Source of the DNA: Alkalinema sp. FACHB-956
GTDB lineage: Bacteria > Cyanobacteriota > Cyanobacteriia > Leptolyngbyales > Leptolyngbyaceae
Direction of reading: 5' to 3'
Assembly: GCF_014697025.1 (NCBI RefSeq)
Contig: NZ_JACJRC010000003.1
Location: 62,001 to 126,000 of the forward strand
Length of the DNA: 64,000 nucleotides
Shown here piece by piece: positions 18,526-27,950 of the stretch. Numbering within the stretch: position 1 is the first letter of the stretch; every line of letters begins with the position of its first letter. The position numbers and the translations under genes were made by a program. The notes below the pieces were generated by a model. It was not told the DNA's origin, made no database searches, and was given only the letters and a program-made list of their open reading frames with translations.

Positions 18526-20098
18526 TGTAAGGTTGTACCAGATCTTCTGGCACAATTCGCTTGCGGAGCGCAGCACTCACGGCACCTTTTTCTGCTAGAA
18601 GCAGCTGCCGCCGAATTGCGTCTAGTCCGTGGCGATCGCCCCGTAGTTGATCTGCCCGATATTGATTATGAAAGTCACGCAGCACCCGTTCTGACTCTGC
18701 TACTCGTGCCTGGTAGGACGCCCAAAGTTCTTCGTAAATTGCCTTGGGCAGGATGCCTGACTTCAGTAAACTGTCTAATTCGTCTTGAGCTGCTTTAGCT
18801 GCAATTAACTGAATCTGTAGCTTTCCAGACTGTTCCATTTCATCAGAAGCTTGATTGATTTTTAACCGTTTGACCAGCCAAGGTAGACTTAGCCCTTGTC
18901 CAACTAGAGAGAACAGCACTGCGCCAAAGATCAATTCAATGATATTATTTCGTCCAGGCAAAGTTAGTGGAATACTGAGCGCCAATGCCATTGACAAAGA
19001 GCCTTTAATATTCCCTAGGAATAAAACATGCTGCCAGCGTAGGGGAATGGGGCGATCGAACCAACGCAGTCCGGCTAGCAACAAGTAGACTGAGAGAATT
19101 CGCCCCAGTTGACACGCCAAAATCACAAGCAGGATAGACGGTAGAATTTTCCACAGCGTCACTGGGTTAATCTCGATGCCGATTAGCAAGAAAATAAATG
19201 TATTGACTCCAAAACCTGCATACTCCCAAAAACTCAATAAAGCAATGCGATCAGAAGCAGATGAACTGCGAGTTAACCCAAGATTGCCAAAAATGAGTCC
19301 AGCAATGACTACCGCCACCGCACCCGATACCCCCAAGAATTGTCCAATCTGAAAGGTTCCTAATGCTAAAGCGACGGTTAGCAAGAGCCTACTTAAGGGG
19401 TCATTGAGCTGAGCAAAAATAGGTAAACTTAAGTAGCCTAAGATAGCTCCTACAAGTCCTCCGCCCAAAGCCACGACGAGCAGTTCCCTAGCTCCTTCAA
19501 TGACAGTAAGAGAGCCTGTTGCATAAACGACCAGAATCAAATTGAAGGAAACCAAGGCTGCGGCATCATTGAACAGAGTTTCTCCCTCCACAATGGTAGT
19601 TAGTCGTGAAGGGACACGGATTTCCTTAAACACAGCAATCATCGAAACCGTGTCTGTGTTCGCTAGAATAATCCCAATCAGTAGAGCCGGAATCCAACTT
19701 AGCCCTAGACCAAATTTCACCAGAATCGCAATAATCACCGAAGATAAAATCGATCCTGGTCCTGCCAGCAGTGTAATTGGTTTAAAGGTGCTACGGAGAT
19801 GGCTGATATGGGTATTGATTGCTGCTTCAAAGATCAGAATGGGTAAGAAAAGATTTAAAACAAGAGATGGGTCTAAACCAATTCGACGCGACAAAACCTC
19901 CGTGATGGGCAACCCTGCTAGCACTAAACCTGTGACATAGGGAATGCGCAGTCGCTGGGTTACAAGGGCAACAGCCGTTGCAATCATGAGTAGAATGATC
20001 AAGATGATCACTAGCTCAGGAATAGCTCCTACTATTTTGCTGTCTGTAGCGGGATGACTGCTTAAGGGGGTTTGTTGCGCTAAAATCCACTCTATCAC
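18482..20098 (-). CDS. Na+/H+ antiporter, CPA1 (NhaP-like) family
   Basis: The 538-residue protein starts at GTG 20098 with the strong upstream signal GGAGGAGG. It has about twelve membrane helices between ~28 and ~415. CPA1 features are visible: LANTDTVSMIAVFKEI (residues ~144-160) and GETLFNDAAALVSF (~170-184), matching the 'TDP/ND' ion-binding motifs, though the first motif reads NTDTV instead of the usual TDPV. A ~110-residue cytoplasmic tail (from ~420) is highly charged and helical. It should exchange Na+ (or K+) for H+ across the plasma or thylakoid membrane. The neighbouring RCK-type protein is convergent and may regulate it. Confidence 0.92.
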   Translation of the reverse strand: MIEWILAQQTPLSSHPATDSKIVGAIPELVIILIILLMIATAVALVTQRLRIPYVTGLVLAGLPITEVLSRRIGLDPSLVLNLFLPILIFEAAINTHISHLRSTFKPITLLAGPGSILSSVIIAILVKFGLGLSWIPALLIGIILANTDTVSMIAVFKEIRVPSRLTTIVEGETLFNDAAALVSFNLILVVYATGSLTVIEGARELLVVALGGGLVGAILGYLSLPIFAQLNDPLSRLLLTVALALGTFQIGQFLGVSGAVAVVIAGLIFGNLGLTRSSSASDRIALLSFWEYAGFGVNTFIFLLIGIEINPVTLWKILPSILLVILACQLGRILSVYLLLAGLRWFDRPIPLRWQHVLFLGNIKGSLSMALALSIPLTLPGRNNIIELIFGAVLFSLVGQGLSLPWLVKRLKINQASDEMEQSGKLQIQLIAAKAAQDELDSLLKSGILPKAIYEELWASYQARVAESERVLRDFHNQYRADQLRGDRHGLDAIRRQLLLAEKGAVSAALRKRIVPEDLVQPYIKDLDEKLLKLEDD

Positions 20099-20212
20099 CG
20101 AATCCTCCTCCCATAAACTTGCTCTCCCTCAAGAAACCAGCATACTATTGCCGTTTGAGTCTACAGGAGAGAGTTAATTTTGCGATAAGCGTGACTGCAA
20201 TTATATTATGAG

Positions 20213-20782
20213 ATGCTTGGACGCATGCCAATGAAGCTAAAGCAGCATTTCTGGGTTTGTTGGGCGATCGCTGCGATCGTCCCCACTGCTTGTTCAACTC
20301 AAACTGCCTTACAAAAGCAAAAATTGAGTTCTGAGCAGAAAACCTCGTTGAGGGCAGCTACTGTAGATCGAGCAAAAGTGGTGATGGGACAGACCTTATA
20401 TGTTCCTATTTACTCACATATTTATCACTACAATAGTCAGGATCATGTGATGGATCTGTCAGCTACGCTTAGTATTCGCAATACAGATCTGACTAATTCA
20501 ATTATTATTACTTCTGTACGGTACTATGACACTGATGGGCAACTGATTCGAAAAAATGTTGAGAGCCCAGTAGAACTTAAACCACTTGCTTCCACAAACT
20601 TTTTCATTGCAGCAGACGATACAAGTGGTGGATCAGGTGCAAACTTTATTGTGGAGTGGGTTGCAGAAAAAAAGGTTTATGAGCCTGTCATTGAAGCCAT
20701 CATGATTAGTACATATTATCAGCAGGGGATTTCGTTTGTTAGCCCTGCTAAAGTTCTTAAACAGCACGGAATGCCAAACTGA
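20213..20782 (+). CDS. DUF3124 family lipoprotein
   Basis: The 189-residue product opens with a signal peptide (KLKQHFWVCWAIAAIVPTAC) whose lipobox PTAC suggests lipid attachment at Cys. The mature part contains the DUF3124 pattern: GQTLYVPIYSHIYHYN, LSATLSIRNTDLTNSIIITS, VRYYDTDGQLI, and FFIAADDTSGGSGANFIVEW. The family is common in cyanobacteria and marine bacteria; function unknown, probably a small beta-sandwich in the periplasm. The start could also be ATG 20225 or 20231, which would leave the signal peptide intact. It diverges from the antiporter gene and is convergent with furA. Confidence 0.85.
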   Translation: MLGRMPMKLKQHFWVCWAIAAIVPTACSTQTALQKQKLSSEQKTSLRAATVDRAKVVMGQTLYVPIYSHIYHYNSQDHVMDLSATLSIRNTDLTNSIIITSVRYYDTDGQLIRKNVESPVELKPLASTNFFIAADDTSGGSGANFIVEWVAEKKVYEPVIEAIMISTYYQQGISFVSPAKVLKQHGMPN

Positions 20783-20851
20783 TCTCAGCAAACTATATGT
20801 TCTTCAAAAAAATGTTCTTCAAAAAAGAATTAGAGCTGAACCACGATGTAG

Positions 20852-21313
20852 CTAAACCAATGGGTTGAGCGATCGCTGGCAGGTGGGACAAACGGCGTGC
20901 ACGGTCATTTGGCAATCCAGCAGATGGAAGCCTTCTTTTTCAGCGACTTTGGCCCCAACTTTGAGCACAGAATCGCTCTTAAACTCGATCGTTTTACCAC
21001 AACGCACACAGATCAAATGGTGGTGGTGGTAGGGCGAGGGTTGGTTAATTTCATAGTGTTTGTGGCCTTCTGCAAGCTCGAGTTCTCGCAAAATCCCCAT
21101 GCGGGACATGAGCTTGAGGGTGCGGTAGATGGTGGATAAACTAATGCCTGCATTCTGGCTTTCTAGCAGCTCATAGAGATCTTCTGCACTGAGATGATTG
21201 CCTTCGGGGAGGTTTTGGAAGACGTGGAGAATGACTTCCCGTTGGGGGGTCATCCGCCAGCCGCGTTCGTTCAGTTCTGCCTTGAGCGATGCAGCAGTAT
21301 AGGAACTTGGCAT
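20852..21313 (-). CDS. furA: Ferric uptake regulator FurA
   Basis: The 153-residue product is very close to cyanobacterial FurA: SLKAELNERGWRMTPQRE, HLSAEDLYELLE, ISLSTIYRTLKLMSRMGILR and EGHKHYEINQPSPYHHHHLI. It has the two Cys pairs CVRC and CPTC that hold structural zinc. FurA is an Fe(II)-dependent repressor of iron-uptake genes and a redox-responsive regulator. The assignment to FurA, not Zur or PerR, rests on the near-complete agreement of the N-terminal and helix-turn-helix regions with FurA as I know it. The ferritin-like gene reads divergently across a 320-base gap, so FurA may control both; AT-rich sequence around 21370-21425 is a plausible but unproven operator zone. Confidence 0.93.
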   Translation of the reverse strand: MPSSYTAASLKAELNERGWRMTPQREVILHVFQNLPEGNHLSAEDLYELLESQNAGISLSTIYRTLKLMSRMGILRELELAEGHKHYEINQPSPYHHHHLICVRCGKTIEFKSDSVLKVGAKVAEKEGFHLLDCQMTVHAVCPTCQRSLNPLV

Positions 21314-21632
21314 AGGTTTACTCCCGGTTGACCCTCAGTTGACTCTCAATAAAGCTCACTTGCTGCAAATAGCATACACAAACCCTTATTGATTTGCAAG
21401 TAGGTCTGCTTATTGAGATTATGTATCCTGGTGAGATGGACTGAGGGGCTTAATGGAACGGGGATCCGTGATGGGGCTGGGATCACACCCGCTTTTTCGC
21501 AACACCGTTACAGAATGACGAGGTGTCAGGCTTATTGTGAGATGAAGCTGTTACTATGGGCAGTTGCATCTAGTGATTCGCAATAATGGCGATCGAGGAT
21601 TTGAAGTTTACTACTATTTGGAAAGACTGGCT

Positions 21633-22169
21633 ATGAAAGATCTTGATCTCGAATCCACCACGCAGTTGTTGAACTCGATCATGGAGTATGAGTTGGCGGG
21701 GGTGGTGCGGTATACGCATTATTCGTTGATGGTGACTGGCCCGAATCGCATTCCGATCGTGCAGTTTTTGAAGGGGCAGGCGAATGAATCTCTGCTCCAT
21801 GCGCAACAGGCGGGGGAAATTTTGACGGGGTTGGGTGGGCATCCTAGTTTGAAAATTGCGCCGATCGAGGAAAGTTTCAAGCATTCGATCTATGACATTT
21901 TGCTGGAGAGTATGAGCCATGAAACCCAAGCGCTCCAGCTGTATAAGGATTTGCTAGATGTGGTGGAGAATGCCAGTGTTTATCTGGAGGAGTATGCGCG
22001 GGGCATGATTGGGCAGGAGGAGATGCATGGGATTGAATTGCGCAAGATGTTGCGGGATTTCAGTCCTGATGGGGCTGTCCCGATGATGGGATTGGGGCAT
22101 AGTCACGGCAAGGAGAAGGAAAACAAGGAAGAGAAGGAGAAAAACGGCAAGCAGAAGAAGAAACATTAA
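21633..22169 (+). CDS. Ferritin-like / bacterioferritin family protein
   Basis: The ATG at 21633 has GGAAAG nine bases upstream and gives 178 residues; the open frame before it has no coding character. The four-helix ferritin fold is indicated by NSIMEYELAGVVRYTHYS, ANESLLHAQQAGEILT, SHETQALQLYKDLLDV and MIGQEEMHGIELRKML. These carry the Glu and Glu-x-x-His residues expected at a di-iron centre. The last ~30 residues form a tail rich in Lys and Glu (EKENKEEKEKNGKQKKKH), which may bind DNA or other polyanions as in some Dps proteins. Likely role: iron storage or removal of Fe(II)/peroxide. Its position opposite furA supports an iron-related role. Confidence 0.8.
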   Translation: MKDLDLESTTQLLNSIMEYELAGVVRYTHYSLMVTGPNRIPIVQFLKGQANESLLHAQQAGEILTGLGGHPSLKIAPIEESFKHSIYDILLESMSHETQALQLYKDLLDVVENASVYLEEYARGMIGQEEMHGIELRKMLRDFSPDGAVPMMGLGHSHGKEKENKEEKEKNGKQKKKH

Positions 22170-22181
22170 TACAGGGCAACC

Positions 22182-22235
22182 ATTTGGCGTAGAGCAAACA
22201 GTTGACGTAGAGCAAACCGTTGGCGTAGAAAGGAC
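22182..22235. repeat. 18-bp imperfect tandem repeat, three copies
   Basis: Three copies of a unit like GTTGGCGTAGAGCAAAC begin 12 bases after the stop of the ferritin-like gene. Confidence 0.8.
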
Positions 22236-22594
22236 AAGCTATTGCTTTGAGCGCTCAATAGCCTGCCTTTTCTACTTTCTCAAACCCTACGGACCAATGG
22301 CTAGAATGGTGCAAGTCATTCTTGGAATCATTCAAGCTGTTTTTCCAAAACACGTCATTACCAACTTAAACACCATTACTAGAAGCAACAGTGAGGTCAA
22401 TGGGAAAACCGAGTTAGCCAACGGTGGCATAATAGGGCGGAAGCAACGGCCATGAGACACCTGAGATACATGAGGCACAGTAAGATACATAAGACACTGC
22501 AAGACTAAGGAAGCAAAAGACCCGTGCCATTGGACTCAACTGGCCTCAACCTTGGGTTTGCAACCCCTAGAGCAAATGCCAGTAATCGTAGAGT
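22236..22594. other. Gap without a recognisable gene
   Basis: No gene seen on either strand. Near 22450-22505 there are loose repeats of the type GAGACACCTGAGATACATGAG. Confidence 0.5.
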
Positions 22595-22801
22595 TTAACG
22601 ATCGCGTTGCATCATGATGTATTGCCAATCAGAACCCAGCACTGGTATCGGCGGACTCCAATGAATCCGCTCACAAAACCGCAAAACCTGTCACTGATTA
22701 ATCGTCGTCTGCACATCCTCACAGGTAGCCACCAGAAAAAATTGCAGTCGCCTCGGTTCATCCTCGATCGTGGGATCAGGACTACCAAACACAGTAAACA
22801 T
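22595..22801 (-). pseudogene. Small conserved-looking gene with an in-frame TGA
   Basis: On the minus strand an ATG at 22801, with AGGAGAAA upstream, opens a frame MFTVFGSPDPTIEDEPRRLQ running 36 codons to a TGA at 22691-22693. The same frame continues for 31 codons (VLRFCERIHWSPPIPVLGSD...) to TAA at 22595-22597. The two halves together look like one 68-codon gene broken by a single base change. Short proteins of this kind are familiar as conserved hypotheticals in cyanobacteria (recall, unchecked). It may be a pseudogene, a truncated 36-residue protein, or a sequencing error. Confidence 0.55.
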
Positions 22802-23040
22802 AGGGATTTCTCCTGACTGTAGAGAAGGGAAAAAACCCAAAAAGCTCAAGCCACCCTTTTGCGCAGGACAAGTAGGGTTGTCCGATCGAATGTTACAAAA
22901 TATTAAAATCCGTGGCAGACCACCTAGCTGCTGTATCCAGCTTTGGGGTTTAGCGGCCTTCCGTTGTTTCCAGCAACTAGGGCTGTCCCTTAATTTTTAA
23001 GAGCCTACCTTAATTTTTGGGAGCCTAGCTGATCATAGGT
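22802..23040. other. Gap without a recognisable gene
   Basis: No gene seen. It contains an inverted repeat GGACAA/TTGTCC near 22867-22882 and a repeated CCTTAATTTTT(A/G)(A/G)GAGCCTA motif near 22993-23029. Confidence 0.4.
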
Positions 23041-23120
23041 CTATGGGCGGTCTCCGACCAACGGGCTGTTCAACACGGTTGTACTCAGCTATGGGCACGA
23101 AGCCTACGAAGAATCCCCCA
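23041..23120 (+). mobile_element. Possible right-end remnant of an IS200/IS605 (tnpB) element
   Basis: The segment with GGTTGTACTCAGCTATGGGC, then ACGAAGCC and GAATCCCCC, resembles from memory the 3' end (omega-RNA scaffold region) of tnpB elements in cyanobacteria. It includes the small hairpin GGC-ACGAA-GCC. No tnpA or tnpB reading frame remains in the window, so this would be an orphan end. The identification rests on recalled similarity, not on a search. Confidence 0.35.
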
Positions 23121-23267
23121 TAAAGTCAACAGTATTGCAATAATTGACACCCCCGTCATCCTCCCCAACAAATTCCCATTCCCAGGATTCCCTCACTTGA
23201 GTTGATTGAACTGCCCCTCAGCCTGCACAATAGTTGCTACATTTCTTCATAACCGCGAGATCCACCC

Positions 23268-25862
23268 ATGTTAGAAGCGTACCGTGCCCACGTCGCCGAT
23301 CGTGCCGCTCTGGGCATTCCCCCCCTCCCCCTCAGCGCAGAACAAACCGCCGACCTGTGCGAACTGCTGAAAAATCCTCCCGCTGGTGAAGAAGATTTCC
23401 TCGTAGAACTGCTGCGCGATCGCATTCCCCCCGGCGTAGACCAAGCCGCCTACGTCAAAGCAGGATTCCTCACCGCGATCGCCAAAGGTGACGCCAGCAG
23501 CCCCCTGATCAGCCCCATCTATGCAGTGGAATTGCTCGGCACCATGATGGGCGGCTACAACGTCAGTGCCCTGCTGGACTTGCTGAAGTCCGACGATGTC
23601 ACGATCGCTGAAGCCGCCACGATCGCCCTCAGCAAAACCTTGCTGGTCTACGACGCCTTCCACGACGTACAGGAACTCGCCGCCAGCGGCCACGCCAACG
23701 CCCAACGGGTTATGCAAGCCTGGGCCGACGCCGAATGGTTCACCAGCCGCCCCACCCTACCGGAAGCCATCACCATCACCGTCTTTAAAGTCCCCGGCGA
23801 AACCAACACCGACGACCTCTCCCCCGCCACCCACGCCACCACCCGCCCGGACATTCCCCTGCACGCCACCGCTATGCTGGAGACGCGCCTGCCCGGTTCC
23901 CTGGACGTGATTGCGGAACTGAAGCAGAAAGGGCATCCCGTGGCCTACGTCGGCGATGTCGTCGGAACCGGATCATCCCGCAAATCGGCTATCAACTCCG
24001 TCCTTTGGCACATGGGCGACGATATCCCCTTCGTCCCCAACAAGCGATCGGGCGGCTTCGTCATCGGGAGCAAAATCGCACCCATCTTCTTCAACACTGC
24101 CGAAGACTCCGGCGCACTGCCGATCGAATGTGATGTCGCCCAAATGAACACCGGCGATGTCATTACCATCTATCCCTACCAAGGCGAAGTGAAAAATGCT
24201 GAGGGAGCAACGATCGCAACCTTCAGCCTCAAACCCGACACGATTCTGGACGAAGTGCGAGCCGGAGGTCGGATTCCCCTACTCATTGGCCGCACCCTCA
24301 CCGACAAAGCCCGCACCGCCCTGGGTCTAACCCCCAGCGACCTCTTCGTGCGGCCCCAAATGCCAGCGGATACGGGCAAAGGCTTCACGCTGGCGCAAAA
24401 AATGGTCGGTAAAGCCTGCGGTCTACCCGGTGTGCGGCCTGGGACTTCCTGCGAACCCATCATGACCACCGTCGGCTCCCAGGACACCACCGGCCCCATG
24501 ACGCGGGACGAACTGAAGGAACTGGCCTGCCTGGGCTTCAGCGCCGATTTAGTCATGCAGAGCTTCTGCCACACGGCTGCCTATCCTAAACCCGTGGATC
24601 TCAAGACCCATGCGGAATTGCCCGATTTCATCAACACGCGCGGTGGCGTTTCCCTACGTCCCGGCGATGGCATTATCCACTCCTGGCTGAACCGGATGCT
24701 GTTACCGGATACCGTCGGCACCGGCGGCGATTCCCACACCCGTTTCCCCCTGGGAATTTCCTTCCCCGCTGGGTCGGGCTTGGTGGCCTTTGCCGCAGCG
24801 TTGGGAGCCATGCCCTTGGACATGCCGGAATCCGTGCTGGTGCGCTTTAAGGGCGAGTTGCAACCGGGCATCACGCTGCGGGATATCGTCAATGCAATTC
24901 CCTACGTGGCGATTCAACAGGGCAAACTGACCGTCGCCAAGGAGAACAAGAAAAACGTCTTCTCCGGCAGAATTATTGAAATGGAAGGCTTGCCCAACCT
25001 GAAGCTGGAACAGGCGTTTGAATTGACCGATGCGACGGCGGAACGCTCAGCGGCGGGTTGCACGATCGCCCTCAGTACTGAAACTGTGAGCGAATATCTC
25101 CGTTCTAACGTCGCGTTGCTGAAAAACATGGTGGCACGGGGCTATGGCGATGCCCGTACCATTCTCCGTCGGGTTCGTAAAATGGAAGAATGGCTGGCTA
25201 ATCCAGTATTGTTAAAAGCAGATGCCGATGCGGAATATGCCGACATCATCGAAGTGGATCTGGATCAGATTAAAGAACCGATCGTGGCGGCTCCCAACGA
25301 TCCGGACAATATCAAAACCCTGTCGGAAGTGGCGGGCGATCCGGTGCAGGAAGTGTTCATCGGTTCCTGCATGACCAATATTGGTCACTACCGCGCCGCC
25401 GCCAAGGTACTGGAAGGCAAGCCCGCCCTAGAAGGCGTCCGATTGTGGATTGCGCCCCCCACGCGGATGGATGAAACCCAACTGCGCAAGGAAGGCATCT
25501 ATGACACCTTTGAAGGCGTCCAGGCGCGGACGGAAGTGCCCGGTTGTTCCCTCTGCATGGGCAACCAAGCACGGGTAGAAGACAACACCACCGTGTTTTC
25601 CACTTCCACCCGAAACTTCAATAACCGCATGGGTAAAGGGGCTCAGGTGTATCTGGGCTCCGCTGAGTTGGCCGCTGCCTGCGCTTTGTTGGGCAAGATT
25701 CCCACGATCGAAGAATACATGGCGATCGTCGGTGACAAGCTCAATCCCCTAGCGGATGACCTGTACCGCTATCTCAACTTCGACCAAATCGCTGGGTTTG
25801 AAGATGAGGGTCGCACGGTGTCCAAGGAAGAAGAAGCTCAGCTAGCCGCGAGTATCGGCTAG
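23268..25862 (+). CDS. acnB: Aconitate hydratase B
   Basis: AcnB converts citrate to isocitrate (and often 2-methylisocitrate) in the TCA pathway. The 864-residue length and order of parts fit AcnB: an N-terminal HEAT-like helical domain (~1-155), the swivel domain next ([20 protein letters not shown] around 235), then the catalytic core. Active-site and cluster motifs are [63 protein letters not shown] and [11 protein letters not shown], which hold the [4Fe-4S] cysteines. The gene is G+C-rich and strongly codon-biased compared with its neighbours, as expected of a highly expressed enzyme. It stands alone and ends in a clear terminator. Confidence 0.98.
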   Translation: MLEAYRAHVADRAALGIPPLPLSAEQTADLCELLKNPPAGEEDFLVELLRDRIPPGVDQAAYVKAGFLTAIAKGDASSPLISPIYAVELLGTMMGGYNVSALLDLLKSDDVTIAEAATIALSKTLLVYDAFHDVQELAASGHANAQRVMQAWADAEWFTSRPTLPEAITITVFKVPGETNTDDLSPATHATTRPDIPLHATAMLETRLPGSLDVIAELKQKGHPVAYVGDVVGTGSSRKSAINSVLWHMGDDIPFVPNKRSGGFVIGSKIAPIFFNTAEDSGALPIECDVAQMNTGDVITIYPYQGEVKNAEGATIATFSLKPDTILDEVRAGGRIPLLIGRTLTDKARTALGLTPSDLFVRPQMPADTGKGFTLAQKMVGKACGLPGVRPGTSCEPIMTTVGSQDTTGPMTRDELKELACLGFSADLVMQSFCHTAAYPKPVDLKTHAELPDFINTRGGVSLRPGDGIIHSWLNRMLLPDTVGTGGDSHTRFPLGISFPAGSGLVAFAAALGAMPLDMPESVLVRFKGELQPGITLRDIVNAIPYVAIQQGKLTVAKENKKNVFSGRIIEMEGLPNLKLEQAFELTDATAERSAAGCTIALSTETVSEYLRSNVALLKNMVARGYGDARTILRRVRKMEEWLANPVLLKADADAEYADIIEVDLDQIKEPIVAAPNDPDNIKTLSEVAGDPVQEVFIGSCMTNIGHYRAAAKVLEGKPALEGVRLWIAPPTRMDETQLRKEGIYDTFEGVQARTEVPGCSLCMGNQARVEDNTTVFSTSTRNFNNRMGKGAQVYLGSAELAAACALLGKIPTIEEYMAIVGDKLNPLADDLYRYLNFDQIAGFEDEGRTVSKEEEAQLAASIG

Positions 25863-25895
25863 GCATAGCGACTAGATAGCGTATCTAGACACAGG

Positions 25896-25932
25896 AAGGG
25901 AGATAGAATAAAAGCTATCTCCCTTTTAGTTT
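25896..25932 (+). terminator. Rho-independent terminator of acnB
   Basis: Arms AAGGGAGATAG (25896-25906) and CTATCTCCCTT (25915-25925) with an 8-base loop are followed by TTAGTTT. It lies 33 bases after the acnB stop. Confidence 0.85.
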
Positions 25933-25958
25933 GAATGTTTCGTTGGCATTTTCTCGGC

Positions 25959-25992
25959 AAGTCATGTTAGTTCCAGGAAAGTCATGTTAGTT
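25959..25992. repeat. Direct repeat across the start codon of ptuA
   Basis: AAGTCATGTTAGTT occurs at 25959-25972 and 25979-25992. The second copy contains the ptuA start ATG (25984). The ATG in the first copy leads to a stop after eight codons. Confidence 0.9.
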
Positions 25993-27282
25993 AAAGAGCT
26001 TCAGATCCGTGCCTTTCGTGGAATCGATTCCTTAGACTTTGAGTTTCAACCGGGAATTAACGTCTTAATCGGTGTGAATGGCGTTGGAAAATCGAGCATT
26101 TTAGAATGCCTAGCGCGATGCGTATTTCTGTACACAGAGTTCATTCTTCCAACCCGATATCACCAAAAAATAATTTTTCCAACGATCGAATGCATTAAGT
26201 CTGGGTATGAACACATGTTTGTTTCGCTCAGGGCACAGATCAACGCTGATGAAGAAGGCGATTGGGGACTATCACTCAGCAGAAACTACACCTTAGACGG
26301 TTTTTTGGCAAACACCCCGGATGATTTAACTCGATTTGGCTCACCATTTCTGACTGATGTTCAGGAAAAATTCAAAGAAGCCTACTTAAAAAATCCCGCC
26401 ATCAATGTCCCGCTGTCGATTTATTATCCGACCCATCGCAGAACCCCCCAAGAAGACTTTTCCCTGAGAGAATCAGATTGGTTCGATCGAGCCAGCAATT
26501 TAACGCTAAATAACCAGGTTATTGAAAATCAAAGTATTGATTTTTCAGATTTCTTTTTATGGTTTAGAGAACGGGAAGATTTAGAAAACGAACAACGCTT
26601 GGAACAAGAGCCGAGCTATCGCGATCGGCAATTAGAAGCAGTCCGTCAGGCGATTCCCCAGTTTCTGCCGGGATTTTCCGATCTGCGGGTTCGCCGCCAA
26701 CGCCTCAGAATTACCGTTTCCAAACAGGGTCAAGAACTTTCGATTAACCAGCTTTCTGATGGTGAAAAATCACTGTTAACGATGGTGGCAGATATTGCCC
26801 GTCGCCTAGCGATTCACCATCCCAGCCTCGATAATCCGCTGCAAGGTACGGGCGTTATTATGATTGACGAAATTGATGCGCACTTACATCCTCAATGGCA
26901 GCGACGGATCGTTCCTGCGTTGCAAAATGCATTCCCCAATTGCCAGTTTATTCTTGCAACCCACTCCCCCCTGATCATCAGCGATCTCCCCCCAGACAAT
27001 ATTTATCTCCTCCATCAAGTGGACGATCGGATTGCAGCCAGTCACCCAGAGGTTTCCCTAGGCCGGGATGTCAATCAAATCCTAGAACTGGTGATGGATG
27101 TCCCCGATCGGCCAGCACGATTTAAACAGGATTTACAAGCGCTATTTCGGTTGATTGATGAGGGTAATTTAGAGGAAGCGAAACAACTCAAAACAGAACT
27201 AGAACAACTAATCGGCATGGACGAACCGGAATTTGCCAAAGCCGATGTCATGATTCGACGGAAAGAGATTTTGGGACGATGA
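25984..27282 (+). CDS. ptuA: Septu defence ATPase PtuA
   Basis: The 432-residue protein is an SMC/ABC-type ATPase of the kind found in Septu anti-phage systems. It shows Walker A GVNGVGKSSILE (residues ~33-44), a central helical insertion (~90-230), the ABC-like signature LSDGEKSLLTMVADIARRL (~259-277), Walker B VIMIDEIDAHLHPQWQRR and the His-switch region ILATHSPLIISDLP. Its stop overlaps the start of the HNH gene by four bases (ATGA), so the two are translationally coupled, as in known ptuAB operons. The two-gene Septu system is described as PtuA and PtuB forming a complex in which the ATPase controls the nuclease. No reverse transcriptase is near, so this is not a retron version. A DNA repeat straddles the start codon. 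Confidence 0.85.
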   Translation: MLVKELQIRAFRGIDSLDFEFQPGINVLIGVNGVGKSSILECLARCVFLYTEFILPTRYHQKIIFPTIECIKSGYEHMFVSLRAQINADEEGDWGLSLSRNYTLDGFLANTPDDLTRFGSPFLTDVQEKFKEAYLKNPAINVPLSIYYPTHRRTPQEDFSLRESDWFDRASNLTLNNQVIENQSIDFSDFFLWFREREDLENEQRLEQEPSYRDRQLEAVRQAIPQFLPGFSDLRVRRQRLRITVSKQGQELSINQLSDGEKSLLTMVADIARRLAIHHPSLDNPLQGTGVIMIDEIDAHLHPQWQRRIVPALQNAFPNCQFILATHSPLIISDLPPDNIYLLHQVDDRIAASHPEVSLGRDVNQILELVMDVPDRPARFKQDLQALFRLIDEGNLEEAKQLKTELEQLIGMDEPEFAKADVMIRRKEILGR

Positions 27283-27950
27283 GATTTATCCAAAAACAAT
27301 CCGAGCCTGCTGAATTTAGCCAATGGAAACAGAAAGCCAACGACGATTGGCAGCCCACCTGGGAGAACTTTCAAAAACCCGAAAAAGCGATCGTGCACCA
27401 AGCCCTCATTGCCGAGCAGGGTCACATTTGTTGCTACTGTGGGCAGCGCATCACCCCAACCAACAGCCACATTGAGCACTTCCAACCCCGCACCCTGTAT
27501 CCAGACCTGCATCTACGCTACACCAATCTACTGGCCTCCTGTCCCGGCTATCCCGAAGCAGAAACCCCGCAACCGAAACAAATCCATCGCCCATTACAGG
27601 AATTCTGCGGCCAGCAAAAAGGCGCATGGTACGACCCACACCGCACCGTCTCGCCCCTACAACCAGACTGCACCACCTACTTCCGCTACACAGCATCCGG
27701 CGAAATTCTGCCGACTCAAGATACCAGTAAAGCCGATGCAGCCCAAACCACGATCGAAAAGCTAAGGCTTGATCACATCAAGTTGAATAATCAACGCAAA
27801 GCCGCGATCGACGGTGCCTTAGTAGACTTTGAGACTTTAACCACTGAAGACATACAGAAGCTAATCGAAGGCTACGATCGGCCTAATTCGTCCGGTCAGT
27901 ACAGTCCTTTCTGCACTGCTGTTATTTATACATTGCAGCAATTCATATAA
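27279..27950 (+). CDS. ptuB: Septu defence HNH nuclease PtuB
   Basis: The 223-residue protein carries an HNH (beta-beta-alpha metal) nuclease: ICCYCGQRITPTNSHIEHFQ around residues 49-68, with a CxxC zinc pair and the His-x-x-His core, then LRYTNLLASCPG. The N-terminus MRFIQKQSEPAEFSQW is the typical opening of the family found both in Septu and as an effector of retron Ec78. It is predicted to cut nucleic acid when released or activated by PtuA upon infection. Overlap of four bases with ptuA shows an operon. The target (DNA or tRNA) cannot be told from sequence. Confidence 0.87.
   Translation: MRFIQKQSEPAEFSQWKQKANDDWQPTWENFQKPEKAIVHQALIAEQGHICCYCGQRITPTNSHIEHFQPRTLYPDLHLRYTNLLASCPGYPEAETPQPKQIHRPLQEFCGQQKGAWYDPHRTVSPLQPDCTTYFRYTASGEILPTQDTSKADAAQTTIEKLRLDHIKLNNQRKAAIDGALVDFETLTTEDIQKLIEGYDRPNSSGQYSPFCTAVIYTLQQFI

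Noticed and set aside
22607-23000. Plus-strand frames in the gap before acnB
   Set aside because: Antisense to the interrupted small gene or without coding character.
25984-27950. Retron (Ec78-type) instead of plain Septu
   Set aside because: No reverse transcriptase gene or msr/msd-like structure lies within several kb on either side.
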